From assembly GCA_902783155.1 (NCBI GenBank), contig CACZPR010000070.1, positions 1 to 32,210 on the forward strand: a DNA stretch of 32,210 nt. The letters are read 5' to 3'. The position numbers and the translations under genes were made by a program. Shown here one piece after another: positions 15,725-23,351 of the stretch. The notes beneath the pieces are model-generated. The model was not told where the DNA came from. It saw only the letters and a list, made by a program, of their open reading frames with translations, and searched no databases. This stretch comes from an uncultured Spirochaetaceae bacterium (GTDB lineage Bacteria; Spirochaetota; Spirochaetia; Treponematales; Treponemataceae). The first letter of the stretch is position 1. Every line of letters starts with the position of its first letter.

Positions 15725-18205
15725 ATGGATATTCGCAAGAGGTTTTCCCAGGCAATAATTGAGGCCATGAGAAGGGACATCGCGGAGGCCCACGGCAACG
15801 AGGTTTTCTGGATTGGCTCCACAAATGACGACGGAAGGGTTATCGGGATAAAGGTATGCTCAAGGGGCAACAAGGGAGAGGTTCTTGTTAATTCTGCGTT
15901 CGCGCGTAACGAGATTGACGGTGACGGTGACAGTTCTGGTCATGTTGTCATACACAACCATCCTTCCGGGGTCCTGAAGCCAAGCGGTGCGGATCTGGAT
16001 GTCTCTGGCCAGTACATGGAGATGGGAGTCGGTTCGTACATTGTGGACAACGATGTTTCGGATGTCTATGTGGTGGTGGAGCCTGTAAAGCCGAGGACCG
16101 TTTCACCGATTTCCCAGGACGAGGCCGCGCACTACCTTTCATCCGGCGGACCGCTTGCGAAAAAAAATCCCATGTACGAGGAACGTCCAAGCCAGGTGGA
16201 GCTTGTCAAAAGTGTTGCCCAGGCCCTGAATGGCGGAAAGATTGGAATCTTTGAGGCCGGGACCGGAGTTGGAAAGAGCTATGCCTATTTGATACCCTCA
16301 ATGCTGTGGGCAATCCAGAACCATGAGCGGGTTGTCATATCCACGGGGACAATAAATCTTCAGCAGCAGCTTGTTGAAAAGGACATTCCGGCTGCGGTTG
16401 ACATAATCGGAAAAAAAATCAAGGCGGTGCTTCTGAAGGGACGGCAGAACTATCTGTGTCTCAGGCGGCTGGACGATGCCGTTTCGGATATCGAGGGGGA
16501 CATGTTTGCCGCCGACCGCGAGATTGTCGAGAGCATAGACTCGTGGGCCGAGACCACATCAACAGGAAGCCGCTCCGATCTTTCGTTCATGCCCCCGGAA
16601 TCAGTGTGGACAAGGGTTAACTCCGAAAGCGACGCATGTATGGGCGCAAGATGCCCCCACAGGGACAGATGTTTTGTGATGAAGGTGAGAAAGGAGGCCT
16701 CCGACGCGAACATAATTGTCGTGAACCACCATCTACTTTTCGCTGACATTGAAAGCAGGATGAGCGGTGTTGGCTATGACGACACTGCCGTTCTTCCTCC
16801 GTACCACAGGATTGTTTTTGACGAGGCCCACGGGATTGAGGACAGCGCGACAAGTTTTTTCAGCGAGACAATCAACAGGTTCAAGGTGATGAAGCAGCTC
16901 AACCTCCTTTTCAGGACATACAAAGGTTCCGTCTCTGGATTTCTTGTGCAGGTCAGTGCGGTTTCAAGCGCGGAGGATGTAATGGACAACGCCGTCTCTT
17001 CGATAAATTCCGTCAGGGACTGCATGTTTGCTCTGGACCAGCTTGCCCGGGACGCAATGGAAAGCGATTTTACTCTGCGGCTCCATTCCGAGACTCTTCC
17101 CAGATTCAGGACCGTTCTTAAGGCCATGGACTCTTTGAGCATTTCCCTTGGTGGATTCACTTCCATGGTCAGGGAGGTGCTGGACGGTGTTGACGACGAC
17201 GACAGGGATGTTCCCTCCTATTTTGAGTGCCGCGCGATTCTTGGCCGTCTGGAAGATTTGGTTTCCCTTTGCAAAAAATTCACCGAGTACGACCAGCATG
17301 AGGACACGGTATTCTGGATGCAGAAAGTCAGGATTCCACCAAAAAAGACTGGCGATGAACCTCAGCTCTATGTCCAGTTCACCCAGACTCCTCTGGACAT
17401 TGCGCCCCTTATGAACATGGGTGTTTTCGAGCCGATGAGTTCGGTGGTATGCACAAGCGCGACCCTGCGTACCGGGGACTCATTTTCGTTTTGGCTGCGC
17501 CGGACCGGTGCTTCCTTTGTGGATGGGGACAGGCTTCTGGAAAAGGTTTTCGACTCACCGTTTCCGTACAGGACCAACGCAATTTTTGCAGTTCCAAGTG
17601 ACGCTCCATTTCCGGACAGCGGTGGCTATCAGGACTATATTGAGGAGGCGGTCCCGGAGCTTGTTCTTGCGGCGGGCGGAAGGACCCTTGTTCTTTTTAC
17701 GTCCTACGATTCTCTTCGTCATGCCTACACGGCGGTGTGTCCCGGGCTTATGCGTGAAGGAATATCGGTCTACAGGCAGGGGGACGACGACAGGTTCAGG
17801 CTTCTGGAAAAATTCAGGGACGACAGGAGGAGCGTTCTTTTTGCGACGGACAGTTTCTGGGAGGGCGTGGATGTTCCGGGTGACAGTCTCAGCCAGGTGG
17901 TGATTGTGAAGCTGCCTTTCTCCGTTCCAAACGACCCGGTCTTTGCGGCAAGGTCGGAGGCTGTCGAAAAAAGGGGAGGCTCTCCGTTCATGGAGCTGAG
18001 CGTTCCACAGGCAGTCATAAAATTCCGTCAGGGATTCGGAAGGCTCATAAGGAGGTCGGACGACAGGGGTGTGGTCGTTGTGCTGGACAGGAGGATTGTG
18101 GAAAAAAGGTATGGAAAAATCTTCACAACGTCCGTACCGATGACCAGGCGCATGTACAATCCCCTGGGCGATATTGTTTCGGCGGTGGAAAAATTTTTGA
18201 GCTAG
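15725..18205 (+). CDS. JAMM metalloprotease domain fused to a DinG/XPD-family helicase
   Basis: An 826-residue protein of two parts. Residues about 8-120 form a RadC/JAB-like JAMM domain with the full zinc motif: H77-x-H79, then S87-x-x-D90 (IHNHPSG ... PSGAD), and an upstream Glu candidate, E26. Residues about 150-826 are a superfamily 2 DinG/XPD helicase. It has Walker A EAGTGVGKS (177-185), four iron-sulphur cysteines (C245, C305, C310, C316), DEAH (366-369), a CTSATL motif and a C-terminal QGFGRLIRR motif VI. The helicase should unwind DNA 5'-3' and could remove R-loops or act on damaged forks. The attached protease, if active, would cut a protein partner; its substrate is unknown. It is divergent from recO. 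Confidence 0.9.
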   Translation: MDIRKRFSQAIIEAMRRDIAEAHGNEVFWIGSTNDDGRVIGIKVCSRGNKGEVLVNSAFARNEIDGDGDSSGHVVIHNHPSGVLKPSGADLDVSGQYMEMGVGSYIVDNDVSDVYVVVEPVKPRTVSPISQDEAAHYLSSGGPLAKKNPMYEERPSQVELVKSVAQALNGGKIGIFEAGTGVGKSYAYLIPSMLWAIQNHERVVISTGTINLQQQLVEKDIPAAVDIIGKKIKAVLLKGRQNYLCLRRLDDAVSDIEGDMFAADREIVESIDSWAETTSTGSRSDLSFMPPESVWTRVNSESDACMGARCPHRDRCFVMKVRKEASDANIIVVNHHLLFADIESRMSGVGYDDTAVLPPYHRIVFDEAHGIEDSATSFFSETINRFKVMKQLNLLFRTYKGSVSGFLVQVSAVSSAEDVMDNAVSSINSVRDCMFALDQLARDAMESDFTLRLHSETLPRFRTVLKAMDSLSISLGGFTSMVREVLDGVDDDDRDVPSYFECRAILGRLEDLVSLCKKFTEYDQHEDTVFWMQKVRIPPKKTGDEPQLYVQFTQTPLDIAPLMNMGVFEPMSSVVCTSATLRTGDSFSFWLRRTGASFVDGDRLLEKVFDSPFPYRTNAIFAVPSDAPFPDSGGYQDYIEEAVPELVLAAGGRTLVLFTSYDSLRHAYTAVCPGLMREGISVYRQGDDDRFRLLEKFRDDRRSVLFATDSFWEGVDVPGDSLSQVVIVKLPFSVPNDPVFAARSEAVEKRGGSPFMELSVPQAVIKFRQGFGRLIRRSDDRGVVVVLDRRIVEKRYGKIFTTSVPMTRRMYNPLGDIVSAVEKFLS

Positions 18206-18229
18206 ACTGTTTTTCCGGTGGATTCTCCC

Positions 18230-18265
18230 GGTGATTTTTGTCGCATAGGTGATTTTTGTCGCATA
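18230..18265 (+). repeat. Exact 18-bp tandem duplication after the helicase gene
   Basis: GGTGATTTTTGTCGCATA occurs twice head to tail (18230-18247 and 18248-18265) in the short gap between two converging genes, next to the terminator of the minus-strand gene. It looks like a recent slippage duplication; no function is evident. Confidence 0.85.
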
Positions 18266-18297
18266 AAAAAAGGAACCGCCACTTGATGACGGTCCCC
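18266..18297 (-). terminator. Intrinsic terminator of the outer-membrane barrel gene
   Basis: On the minus strand GGGACCGTC (18296-18288) pairs with GGCGGTTCC (18280-18272), with two G-U pairs, followed by a run of T (18271-18265). It lies 24 bp after the stop codon. Confidence 0.85.
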
Positions 18298-18320
18298 ATG
18301 TCTTTTGCTTAAACTGGATT

Positions 18321-19478
18321 CTAGAACTTGAAGTGGGTGGAGAAGAATCCGCTCCAGATGAACTCCTCGTAGTTTGGCTTGTCGAACATGCTCCTCATGT
18401 CAACGCATGCCCCAAGTGTCAGCTGGACTTTCCAGATGTTGAATCCAATTCCACCAAAAATCTGCGGCTGGATTTCCGTCATGTTCCACACTCCGTTGTT
18501 CCAGCTTTCGCTTGCCGAATTCACCTGGACGCTTCCCATCTGGCTGTCCGATGCCGTTGCGTCAATGGACGGGTTGTCATTGCTGGTGTCGTATTTCCAT
18601 GCCCAGTTGACGGTTGTGTTTGAGAGTGTTCCGCGCGCTCCAAGGAAGAGGTTCACAAAGCCAATCTCCTTGGAAATCTGGATTTGGGCAAATCCAATGT
18701 GGGACTCGAATGCTGTTGCCATTTCCGCGTTTGTGTTTTGGTTTCCGGTCCGGCTGCCCACTGTGACTTCCCTTGTGTCGGTGGCCCCGAGCTTGAAGCT
18801 TCCCTTCGTGTAGTAGTATCCACCGCCAACCGAGATGATTGGAACAAAGGAGCTTCCCTCGAAGAACCTGTACCTGAGGTCCGCACCTATTGTGAGGTAG
18901 TCGATTGACCCCTTGAATCCAAACAGGTCGAACTGCATTGCCTTGCTCACGTTGAGTACGGAACTTGGGTCCTTGATGTCAACGGTGAACAGCGACGGGT
19001 TTGTCATCATAGCGCAGATTCCTATGTCGAATGGAAGGACCACTCCGCCAATCCTTACGTCCACAGTTGCCGTCGGAAGAACGAAGCTCTCCGGAATCTC
19101 CAGATTGATTTTTTCAGCAATGCTGTCCACATATTGATTTCCGCTGGAACCAAGGTCGGTTGCGGAAAGCATGGTCTTGTCACCGAACAATGCGCCTGAA
19201 GCTTTTTTCAGTCCCCTTGTGTCGAGATAGGTTCCGCCAATCGAAAAGCCAACCCCGAAGTGCGGGAAAATGCTTGGGTAAAGGTTCCCGATGTACGCAT
19301 CCCCCCAGACGTTCTGCTGTGTGCTTGCCTCAGGGACCGCAAAAACCAGTACCTTTGCGAAGTCGTTAAGTCCTGTGCTGATTTCGTTCTTTTTCTCTGC
19401 CGTCAGGCTTGGGTCCGCGAATACCGCAGATGCCATTGCCGTTGCCGCGAGTATTGATATAATTTTTCTTGTCTTCAT
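18321..19478 (-). CDS. Putative outer-membrane beta-barrel protein
   Basis: A 385-residue exported protein. Residues 1-21 are a signal peptide ending AVFA-D. The remainder alternates Gly/aromatic strands (GFSIGGTYLD, YLTIGADLRYRFF, SVGGGYYYTKGSF, NLFLGARG, FGGIGFNIWKVQLTLG) and ends in HFKF with a terminal Phe, the usual signal for barrel assembly. It belongs with the conserved but poorly characterised treponemal-type surface barrel proteins; a porin or adhesin role is possible but not shown. ATG is preceded by GGGAGG at about 6 bases. It is a single-gene unit with its own promoter, a leader of about 95 nt and a strong terminator, consistent with high expression. Confidence 0.75.
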   Translation of the reverse strand: MKTRKIISILAATAMASAVFADPSLTAEKKNEISTGLNDFAKVLVFAVPEASTQQNVWGDAYIGNLYPSIFPHFGVGFSIGGTYLDTRGLKKASGALFGDKTMLSATDLGSSGNQYVDSIAEKINLEIPESFVLPTATVDVRIGGVVLPFDIGICAMMTNPSLFTVDIKDPSSVLNVSKAMQFDLFGFKGSIDYLTIGADLRYRFFEGSSFVPIISVGGGYYYTKGSFKLGATDTREVTVGSRTGNQNTNAEMATAFESHIGFAQIQISKEIGFVNLFLGARGTLSNTTVNWAWKYDTSNDNPSIDATASDSQMGSVQVNSASESWNNGVWNMTEIQPQIFGGIGFNIWKVQLTLGACVDMRSMFDKPNYEEFIWSGFFSTHFKF

Positions 19479-19579
19479 AATAGCCTCCCGTAAATAAATC
19501 CGTAAACGGAGTCCGAAATTTTAAGCCGCACCCTCTCCAGAAAATAAACGGTTTTGTAAATAGGCTCACAATAAATCCT

Positions 19580-19608
19580 ATTATAATGATACCACTTGTA
19601 CATCAAAA
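19580..19608 (-). promoter_or_regulatory. Promoter of the outer-membrane barrel gene
   Basis: On the minus strand a perfect TATAAT (19585-19580). The -35 is either TTTTGA (19608-19603, 17-bp spacer) or TTGATG (19606-19601, 15-bp spacer). The leader to the ATG would be about 95 nt and contains a small inverted repeat, TCCGT-TT-ACGGA (19499-19510). The rest of the 225-bp gap to comF is AT-rich, with no gene seen. Confidence 0.55.
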
Positions 19609-19703
19609 AAACAACATCATTCTTGATTCGTAACACTAAAAAAATCTAAAAAAATTCTAAAATTTGTGCCGAATTCGCATTTCCACGGAACACTATATAT
19701 TAT

Positions 19704-20534
19704 ATGGAAAATAAAGTTTCTGAAAAAGCTTGCAACAAAAAAAATCTACAGTCCGCGGGAGGAATGTCTGTTCGCGGGGCAATGAGGATGGTCATGTCGT
19801 ATTCTTTCGCGCGTGAAAGATGTGTGTGCTGCGGCAGGATGGCGGTTGGAAATCCTCTGTGCGGGAGCTGTCTGTCGGAAAGGCTGCTCGGTATTTCAAT
19901 TGACATGTCGGTGCGTTGCTCAATCTGCGGCAGACCGCTGCTCGGCGAAAAGGATTTGTGTTCAGCCTGCAGGATTGAGAACCGTTTTCCACATGCGGAC
20001 CAGGTTCTTCCGGTTTTTCCATACAGGCTCTGGATGAAGATGCTTTTGTACCAGTGGAAGTGCGGTGACAGGAGGTCCCTTTCCCCTGTTTTTGCCAAGG
20101 TCCTGGGGCGTGGTCTTGAGGAAATCTGTGGCGGGATGGAGAATTTTGTTCTGGTCCCCGTTCCCCCTAGGCCCGGAAAAATCAGAAAGCGTGGCTGGGA
20201 CCAGATTGACGAGCTGTGCGGCATTCTGAAAAGGGTCCACGGATTCGACGTTCTTGGACTTGTGGAGCGGTTTTCGGTGGAGCAGCAGAAAAAAAAGGAC
20301 AGGGAGGAGCGTCTTGAGATGAAGGGGCGGGGCTATGGTCCGGCTGTGGACTGCATGAAAAAAATTGCGGCCTGGTCAAAGTCAAGGGGGCTTCCACCGG
20401 GAACAAGGCCTTCCATGGCGGTTGTTGTTGACGACATCATAACCACCGGTGCCACGGTTGACTCATGCGCGGCAATACTGAAGGATATGGGCATCCCCAT
20501 TGTAAAGGTCCTGTCGATTGCTGCCGTCGGGTGA
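19704..20534 (+). CDS. ComF family protein (amidophosphoribosyltransferase-like)
   Basis: At 276 residues it contains a cysteine-rich N-terminal part with four CxxC pairs (CVCC, CGSC, CSIC, CSAC), enough for two zinc sites, followed by a type I phosphoribosyltransferase fold with the PRPP-binding motif VVVDDIITTGAT near the C-terminus. In other bacteria ComF is linked to DNA uptake and handling of incoming ssDNA; a catalytic reaction is not established. The lysine-rich segment QQKKKDREERLEMKGRGY is family-typical. The start is uncertain. The ATG at 19704 sits within two to four bases of a TATATATT box, which would place it upstream of the transcript, and a later in-frame ATG (Met21) follows GGGAGGA very closely. 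Confidence 0.85.
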   Translation: MENKVSEKACNKKNLQSAGGMSVRGAMRMVMSYSFARERCVCCGRMAVGNPLCGSCLSERLLGISIDMSVRCSICGRPLLGEKDLCSACRIENRFPHADQVLPVFPYRLWMKMLLYQWKCGDRRSLSPVFAKVLGRGLEEICGGMENFVLVPVPPRPGKIRKRGWDQIDELCGILKRVHGFDVLGLVERFSVEQQKKKDREERLEMKGRGYGPAVDCMKKIAAWSKSRGLPPGTRPSMAVVVDDIITTGATVDSCAAILKDMGIPIVKVLSIAAVG

Positions 20535-20607
20535 GCGCGGAAAACAAGAGTCGCCCTCCAAAGTTGAAGTTTTTGGAAGTTCCCAATAAAACTTGCGGTA
20601 TTGGTTG

Positions 20608-20636
20608 TTGCCTAGAATCAATTCATGGTGTAAACT
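20608..20636 (+). promoter_or_regulatory. Promoter of cheW
   Basis: TTGCCT (20608-20613), a 17-bp spacer and TAAACT (20631-20636). This gives a leader of about 68 nt to the ATG at 20711. The 176-bp gap after comF holds no ORF that I can support. Confidence 0.5.
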
Positions 20637-20710
20637 ATTCCAAAGGCGCGATGATTGAACCGGAAGAGGTTTTGTTGTCGCGGCATCATTAATTGATTTG
20701 GGAGTCACCT

Positions 20711-21202
20711 ATGGCCGATGAGAGCAGTCAGTATCAGTTGGTAACATTTCAGCTTGGCGACGAGCTGTATGGTGTGGACATTATGGATGTAAAGGAGATT
20801 GTGAAGGTTCAGGCAGTCAGGCCAATCCCGAACGCCCCTTACTATGTGGAGGGAATCATAAACCTCCGTGGCGAGATTGTTCCTATCATCAATCTGCACA
20901 AGAGATTCCATATCCAGAAGCGAGCGGCCAATGAGTCGGCTGACGATTATGAGGAAGACGAGGGTGGATTCATCATCCTTGACATAGAGGGCAACAAGAT
21001 TGGAATCATCATTGACAGAATCAACCGCGTTGTCCAGGTGGAGAGGGGCGACATAAAGCCTCCGCCACAGATGCTCAGCGGAATTGGAACGGAGTACATC
21101 GAGGGTGTTGTAAGGCAGGAGACTGCATACCTGATTATACTGGACACCCGGAAGATGTTCAACGCCAACGAGCTTCAGAAGATTCTGGAGCCGGACGCAT
21201 AG
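20711..21202 (+). CDS. cheW: Chemotaxis coupling protein CheW
   Basis: A CheW-domain protein of 163 residues from the ATG at 20711 (GGGAG upstream); an in-frame TTG at 20693 is less likely. It shows the family pattern YQLVTFQLGDELYGVDI, the conserved IPNAPYYVEGIINLRGEIVPIINL stretch (not shown in full order) and a C-terminal LDTRKMF. CheW bridges chemoreceptors and the CheA kinase at the membrane array. An acidic insertion (SADDYEEDEG) follows the first half-barrel, longer than in E. coli CheW. It is a separate unit from comF by its promoter; the next gene follows after 145 bp. Confidence 0.95.
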   Translation: MADESSQYQLVTFQLGDELYGVDIMDVKEIVKVQAVRPIPNAPYYVEGIINLRGEIVPIINLHKRFHIQKRAANESADDYEEDEGGFIILDIEGNKIGIIIDRINRVVQVERGDIKPPPQMLSGIGTEYIEGVVRQETAYLIILDTRKMFNANELQKILEPDA

Positions 21203-21297
21203 ATTCAGCCCCAAGGGGAAACGCTGCCGGTTCGTTTTGGACTGTCCGCGGTTCCCTGATTTTCCATTGCGCCTCATTTTTTTGGTGTGGACCGTTC

Positions 21298-21326
21298 TTG
21301 TGTCCATGCCATGGTGGGCGTTGAAT
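21298..21326 (+). promoter_or_regulatory. Possible promoter of the DegT-like gene
   Basis: TTGTGT (21298-21303), a 17-bp spacer and TTGAAT (21321-21326, 4 of 6 matches), 21 bp before the ATG at 21348. It is weak; read-through from cheW is equally possible, as no terminator is visible between them. Confidence 0.3.
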
Positions 21327-21347
21327 TTATAAAAAAAGGTTTGCAAG

Positions 21348-22475
21348 ATGATACAGACATACAGTTCCACAATACGACGCAAGGAGATGGAGGCGGTCCT
21401 GACCTGCATGGTCGATGAAAAGATAGGCCCCGGAGAGATGAGCGAGAGACTTATACAGACGGTCAGGGAAAAGACAAAATGTGATGGCGCGGTTGCGCTC
21501 AGAAGTCCGTCGGTCGCACTTTATTACGCGCTAAAGGCCCTGGAGATTCCGCAGGGGTCCGTTGTGATGCTGGGCGCGCTTTCCCCGTCATGGCAGATTG
21601 TCACCGTGGAGCGTTCCGGCTACACCGCCATGGTCCTTGATGTTGAGGAGGAGACAGGCCTTGTTCCTGCGGATAAGGTCGCGGAGGGAATGGAGAAAGG
21701 CGGAAAAGTGCTGGTGCTTTCCGAGACCATGGGAATACTTCCCGACATTTCTTCCTATATCTCGCTCGGTGTCCCGGTGATTGAGGATATTTCCCAGTCT
21801 GCCATGTCGCACTACCCGGAGGAGTCTGATGGTGGACAGGACCAGGCCAAAACAGAAAAAACGGCAGCCCCTTCTTCCGAATCCGTTCCCGCGGAGGGAC
21901 AGCAGATTGAGGAGCCAAAGGGCAGGACGGCCGGAATGTATGGTTCGTACGCCATCATGGGAATGGAGGACAGGGACATAATAACGGCGGGCGGAGGTGC
22001 TGTGCTTTTTGCGCCAACAAGAAAAGACTGGTCCGCCCTTAAAAAATACACAGACGCGGCCCCGTCCACCGATTTGATGCCCGACATGAACGCTTCCCTT
22101 GCCCTTGTTGAGCTGAAGGAGTTCAGACGCAACGAGGAGTCAAGGAGGGCAATGTACACCCTGTTCTCCAGGGCAATAATGTCGGGCCGCCACAAGACTT
22201 TCGTGCGCGCGGGTGACTTTGGTTCTACAATCTATTCTTTCCCGGTGGTCCTTGCGTCCGGATTCAAGGATGTGAAGGCCTATGCGCAGAAAAAGGGAGT
22301 GGAGGTCAGCCAGGCGTTCGCCAACTCCATAATCGCGCTGAGAAATGAGGAGCTGGCCCCGAAGTGTGTTTGCGCGAACTCACTGTTCATGCGGTGCGCA
22401 CTGTTTCCGCTGTATCCAAGGCTTGGACACAAGGATGCCGAGCGTATTGTAAAGATTCTGGCTTCCATGCCGTAG
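21348..22475 (+). CDS. DegT/DnrJ/EryC1-like aminotransferase-fold protein lacking the PLP lysine
   Basis: At 375 residues it aligns with sugar aminotransferases of the DegT/DnrJ/EryC1/StrS family. The PLP-ring aspartate is kept in VIEDISQSA (D147), and the glycine loop after the Schiff-base lysine appears as ITAGGGAV (212-219). The lysine itself, expected two residues before that ITAGGG stretch, is D210. Residues 156-196 form a Gln/Glu/Ser/Pro-rich insertion not seen in ordinary members. It should therefore not work as an aminotransferase; a structural, regulatory or lyase-type role is possible. There are no sugar-biosynthesis genes nearby. It lies 22 bp before nadK, in the same direction. 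Confidence 0.72.
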   Translation: MIQTYSSTIRRKEMEAVLTCMVDEKIGPGEMSERLIQTVREKTKCDGAVALRSPSVALYYALKALEIPQGSVVMLGALSPSWQIVTVERSGYTAMVLDVEEETGLVPADKVAEGMEKGGKVLVLSETMGILPDISSYISLGVPVIEDISQSAMSHYPEESDGGQDQAKTEKTAAPSSESVPAEGQQIEEPKGRTAGMYGSYAIMGMEDRDIITAGGGAVLFAPTRKDWSALKKYTDAAPSTDLMPDMNASLALVELKEFRRNEESRRAMYTLFSRAIMSGRHKTFVRAGDFGSTIYSFPVVLASGFKDVKAYAQKKGVEVSQAFANSIIALRNEELAPKCVCANSLFMRCALFPLYPRLGHKDAERIVKILASMP

Positions 22476-22496
22476 GGGTTTCCCAAGGATGAAAGA

Positions 22497-23351
22497 TTGA
22501 GCAAGTGTCTTCTGGTTGTCAACTCGTTCAAGGGCGAGTCGTCCGATATAGCCTCACAGATTGGTTCCTTTCTTGCGGAGAGGGGCTGGGATGTCGGCAC
22601 GTTCTCATACAACGGTCAGGAGGCCCTGAAAAATGGTGTCAGCACTGTTTTTGACGGGGTGGACCTGGCGGTGAGCCTTGGTGGTGACGGGACCGTTCTT
22701 TTTGTGTCACGCGGGTGCGCCCCCCTTGGAATCCCTGTTTTCGCGGTGAACCTTGGGGAGTTCGGTTTCCTTGCCAGCATACAGAGGAACGGATGGAGAA
22801 AGCCTCTTGCCGAATATCTTGGCGGAAATCTTCCAAGCATATCGCGCTACATGGTTGTCTGCCGTGTAATCAGGAATGGAGTGGAGGTGTTCTCGTCCAA
22901 CGGTCTCAACGACATGACAATATCCAGCGAGGCCGCATCCAGGCTGATAAATCTTGACGTGTCCTACGCGGGGTCGAACCTTGGACCGTTCAAGGCAAAC
23001 GGAATAATAGTGGCAACCGCTACAGGCTCCACCGCATATTCAGCCGCCGCCGGTGGACCAATAATCTCACCCGGACTGAAGGCACTTGTCTTGACTCCGA
23101 TAAGCTCCTTCAGCCTGTCGGCACGGCCCCTTGTTTTTTCGGCCGATGGAACTCTGTCGGTAAGGGTCCTTCCGTCAAGGGCAAAAATCGGTCTGATGGC
23201 GGACGGGCAGATAAATTTTGAGCTGAAGGAAGACGACACCGTGCTTCTGGGCATACCGAACTATAAAGTCAAGCTGCTTGGAGGTTCTCTGGACAAATTT
23301 TATTCCGCGCTCCAGAGCAAGCTGAACTGGTCAGGAGGTCCCCGTGCTTGA
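22497..23351 (+). CDS. nadK: NAD kinase
   Basis: At 284 residues it has all NAD kinase hallmarks: the GGDGT motif (62-66), NLGEFGFLA (85-93, equivalent to NxGxxGFL), the conserved NGIIVATATGSTAYS segment and AGGPIISP. It phosphorylates NAD to NADP with ATP or polyphosphate in the cytoplasm. The start is a TTG at 22497, supported by AAGGA seven bases upstream and the absence of any better in-frame start before the conserved LLVVNSFKG strand. The 3' end overlaps the recN GTG by 8 bp, so the two are translationally coupled. Confidence 0.95.
   Translation: MSKCLLVVNSFKGESSDIASQIGSFLAERGWDVGTFSYNGQEALKNGVSTVFDGVDLAVSLGGDGTVLFVSRGCAPLGIPVFAVNLGEFGFLASIQRNGWRKPLAEYLGGNLPSISRYMVVCRVIRNGVEVFSSNGLNDMTISSEAASRLINLDVSYAGSNLGPFKANGIIVATATGSTAYSAAAGGPIISPGLKALVLTPISSFSLSARPLVFSADGTLSVRVLPSRAKIGLMADGQINFELKEDDTVLLGIPNYKVKLLGGSLDKFYSALQSKLNWSGGPRA

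Noticed and set aside
19664..19703. Promoter for comF at the TATATATT box
   Set aside because: The box is only two to four bases from the annotated ATG and no matching -35 stands at the right distance; start and promoter remain unresolved.
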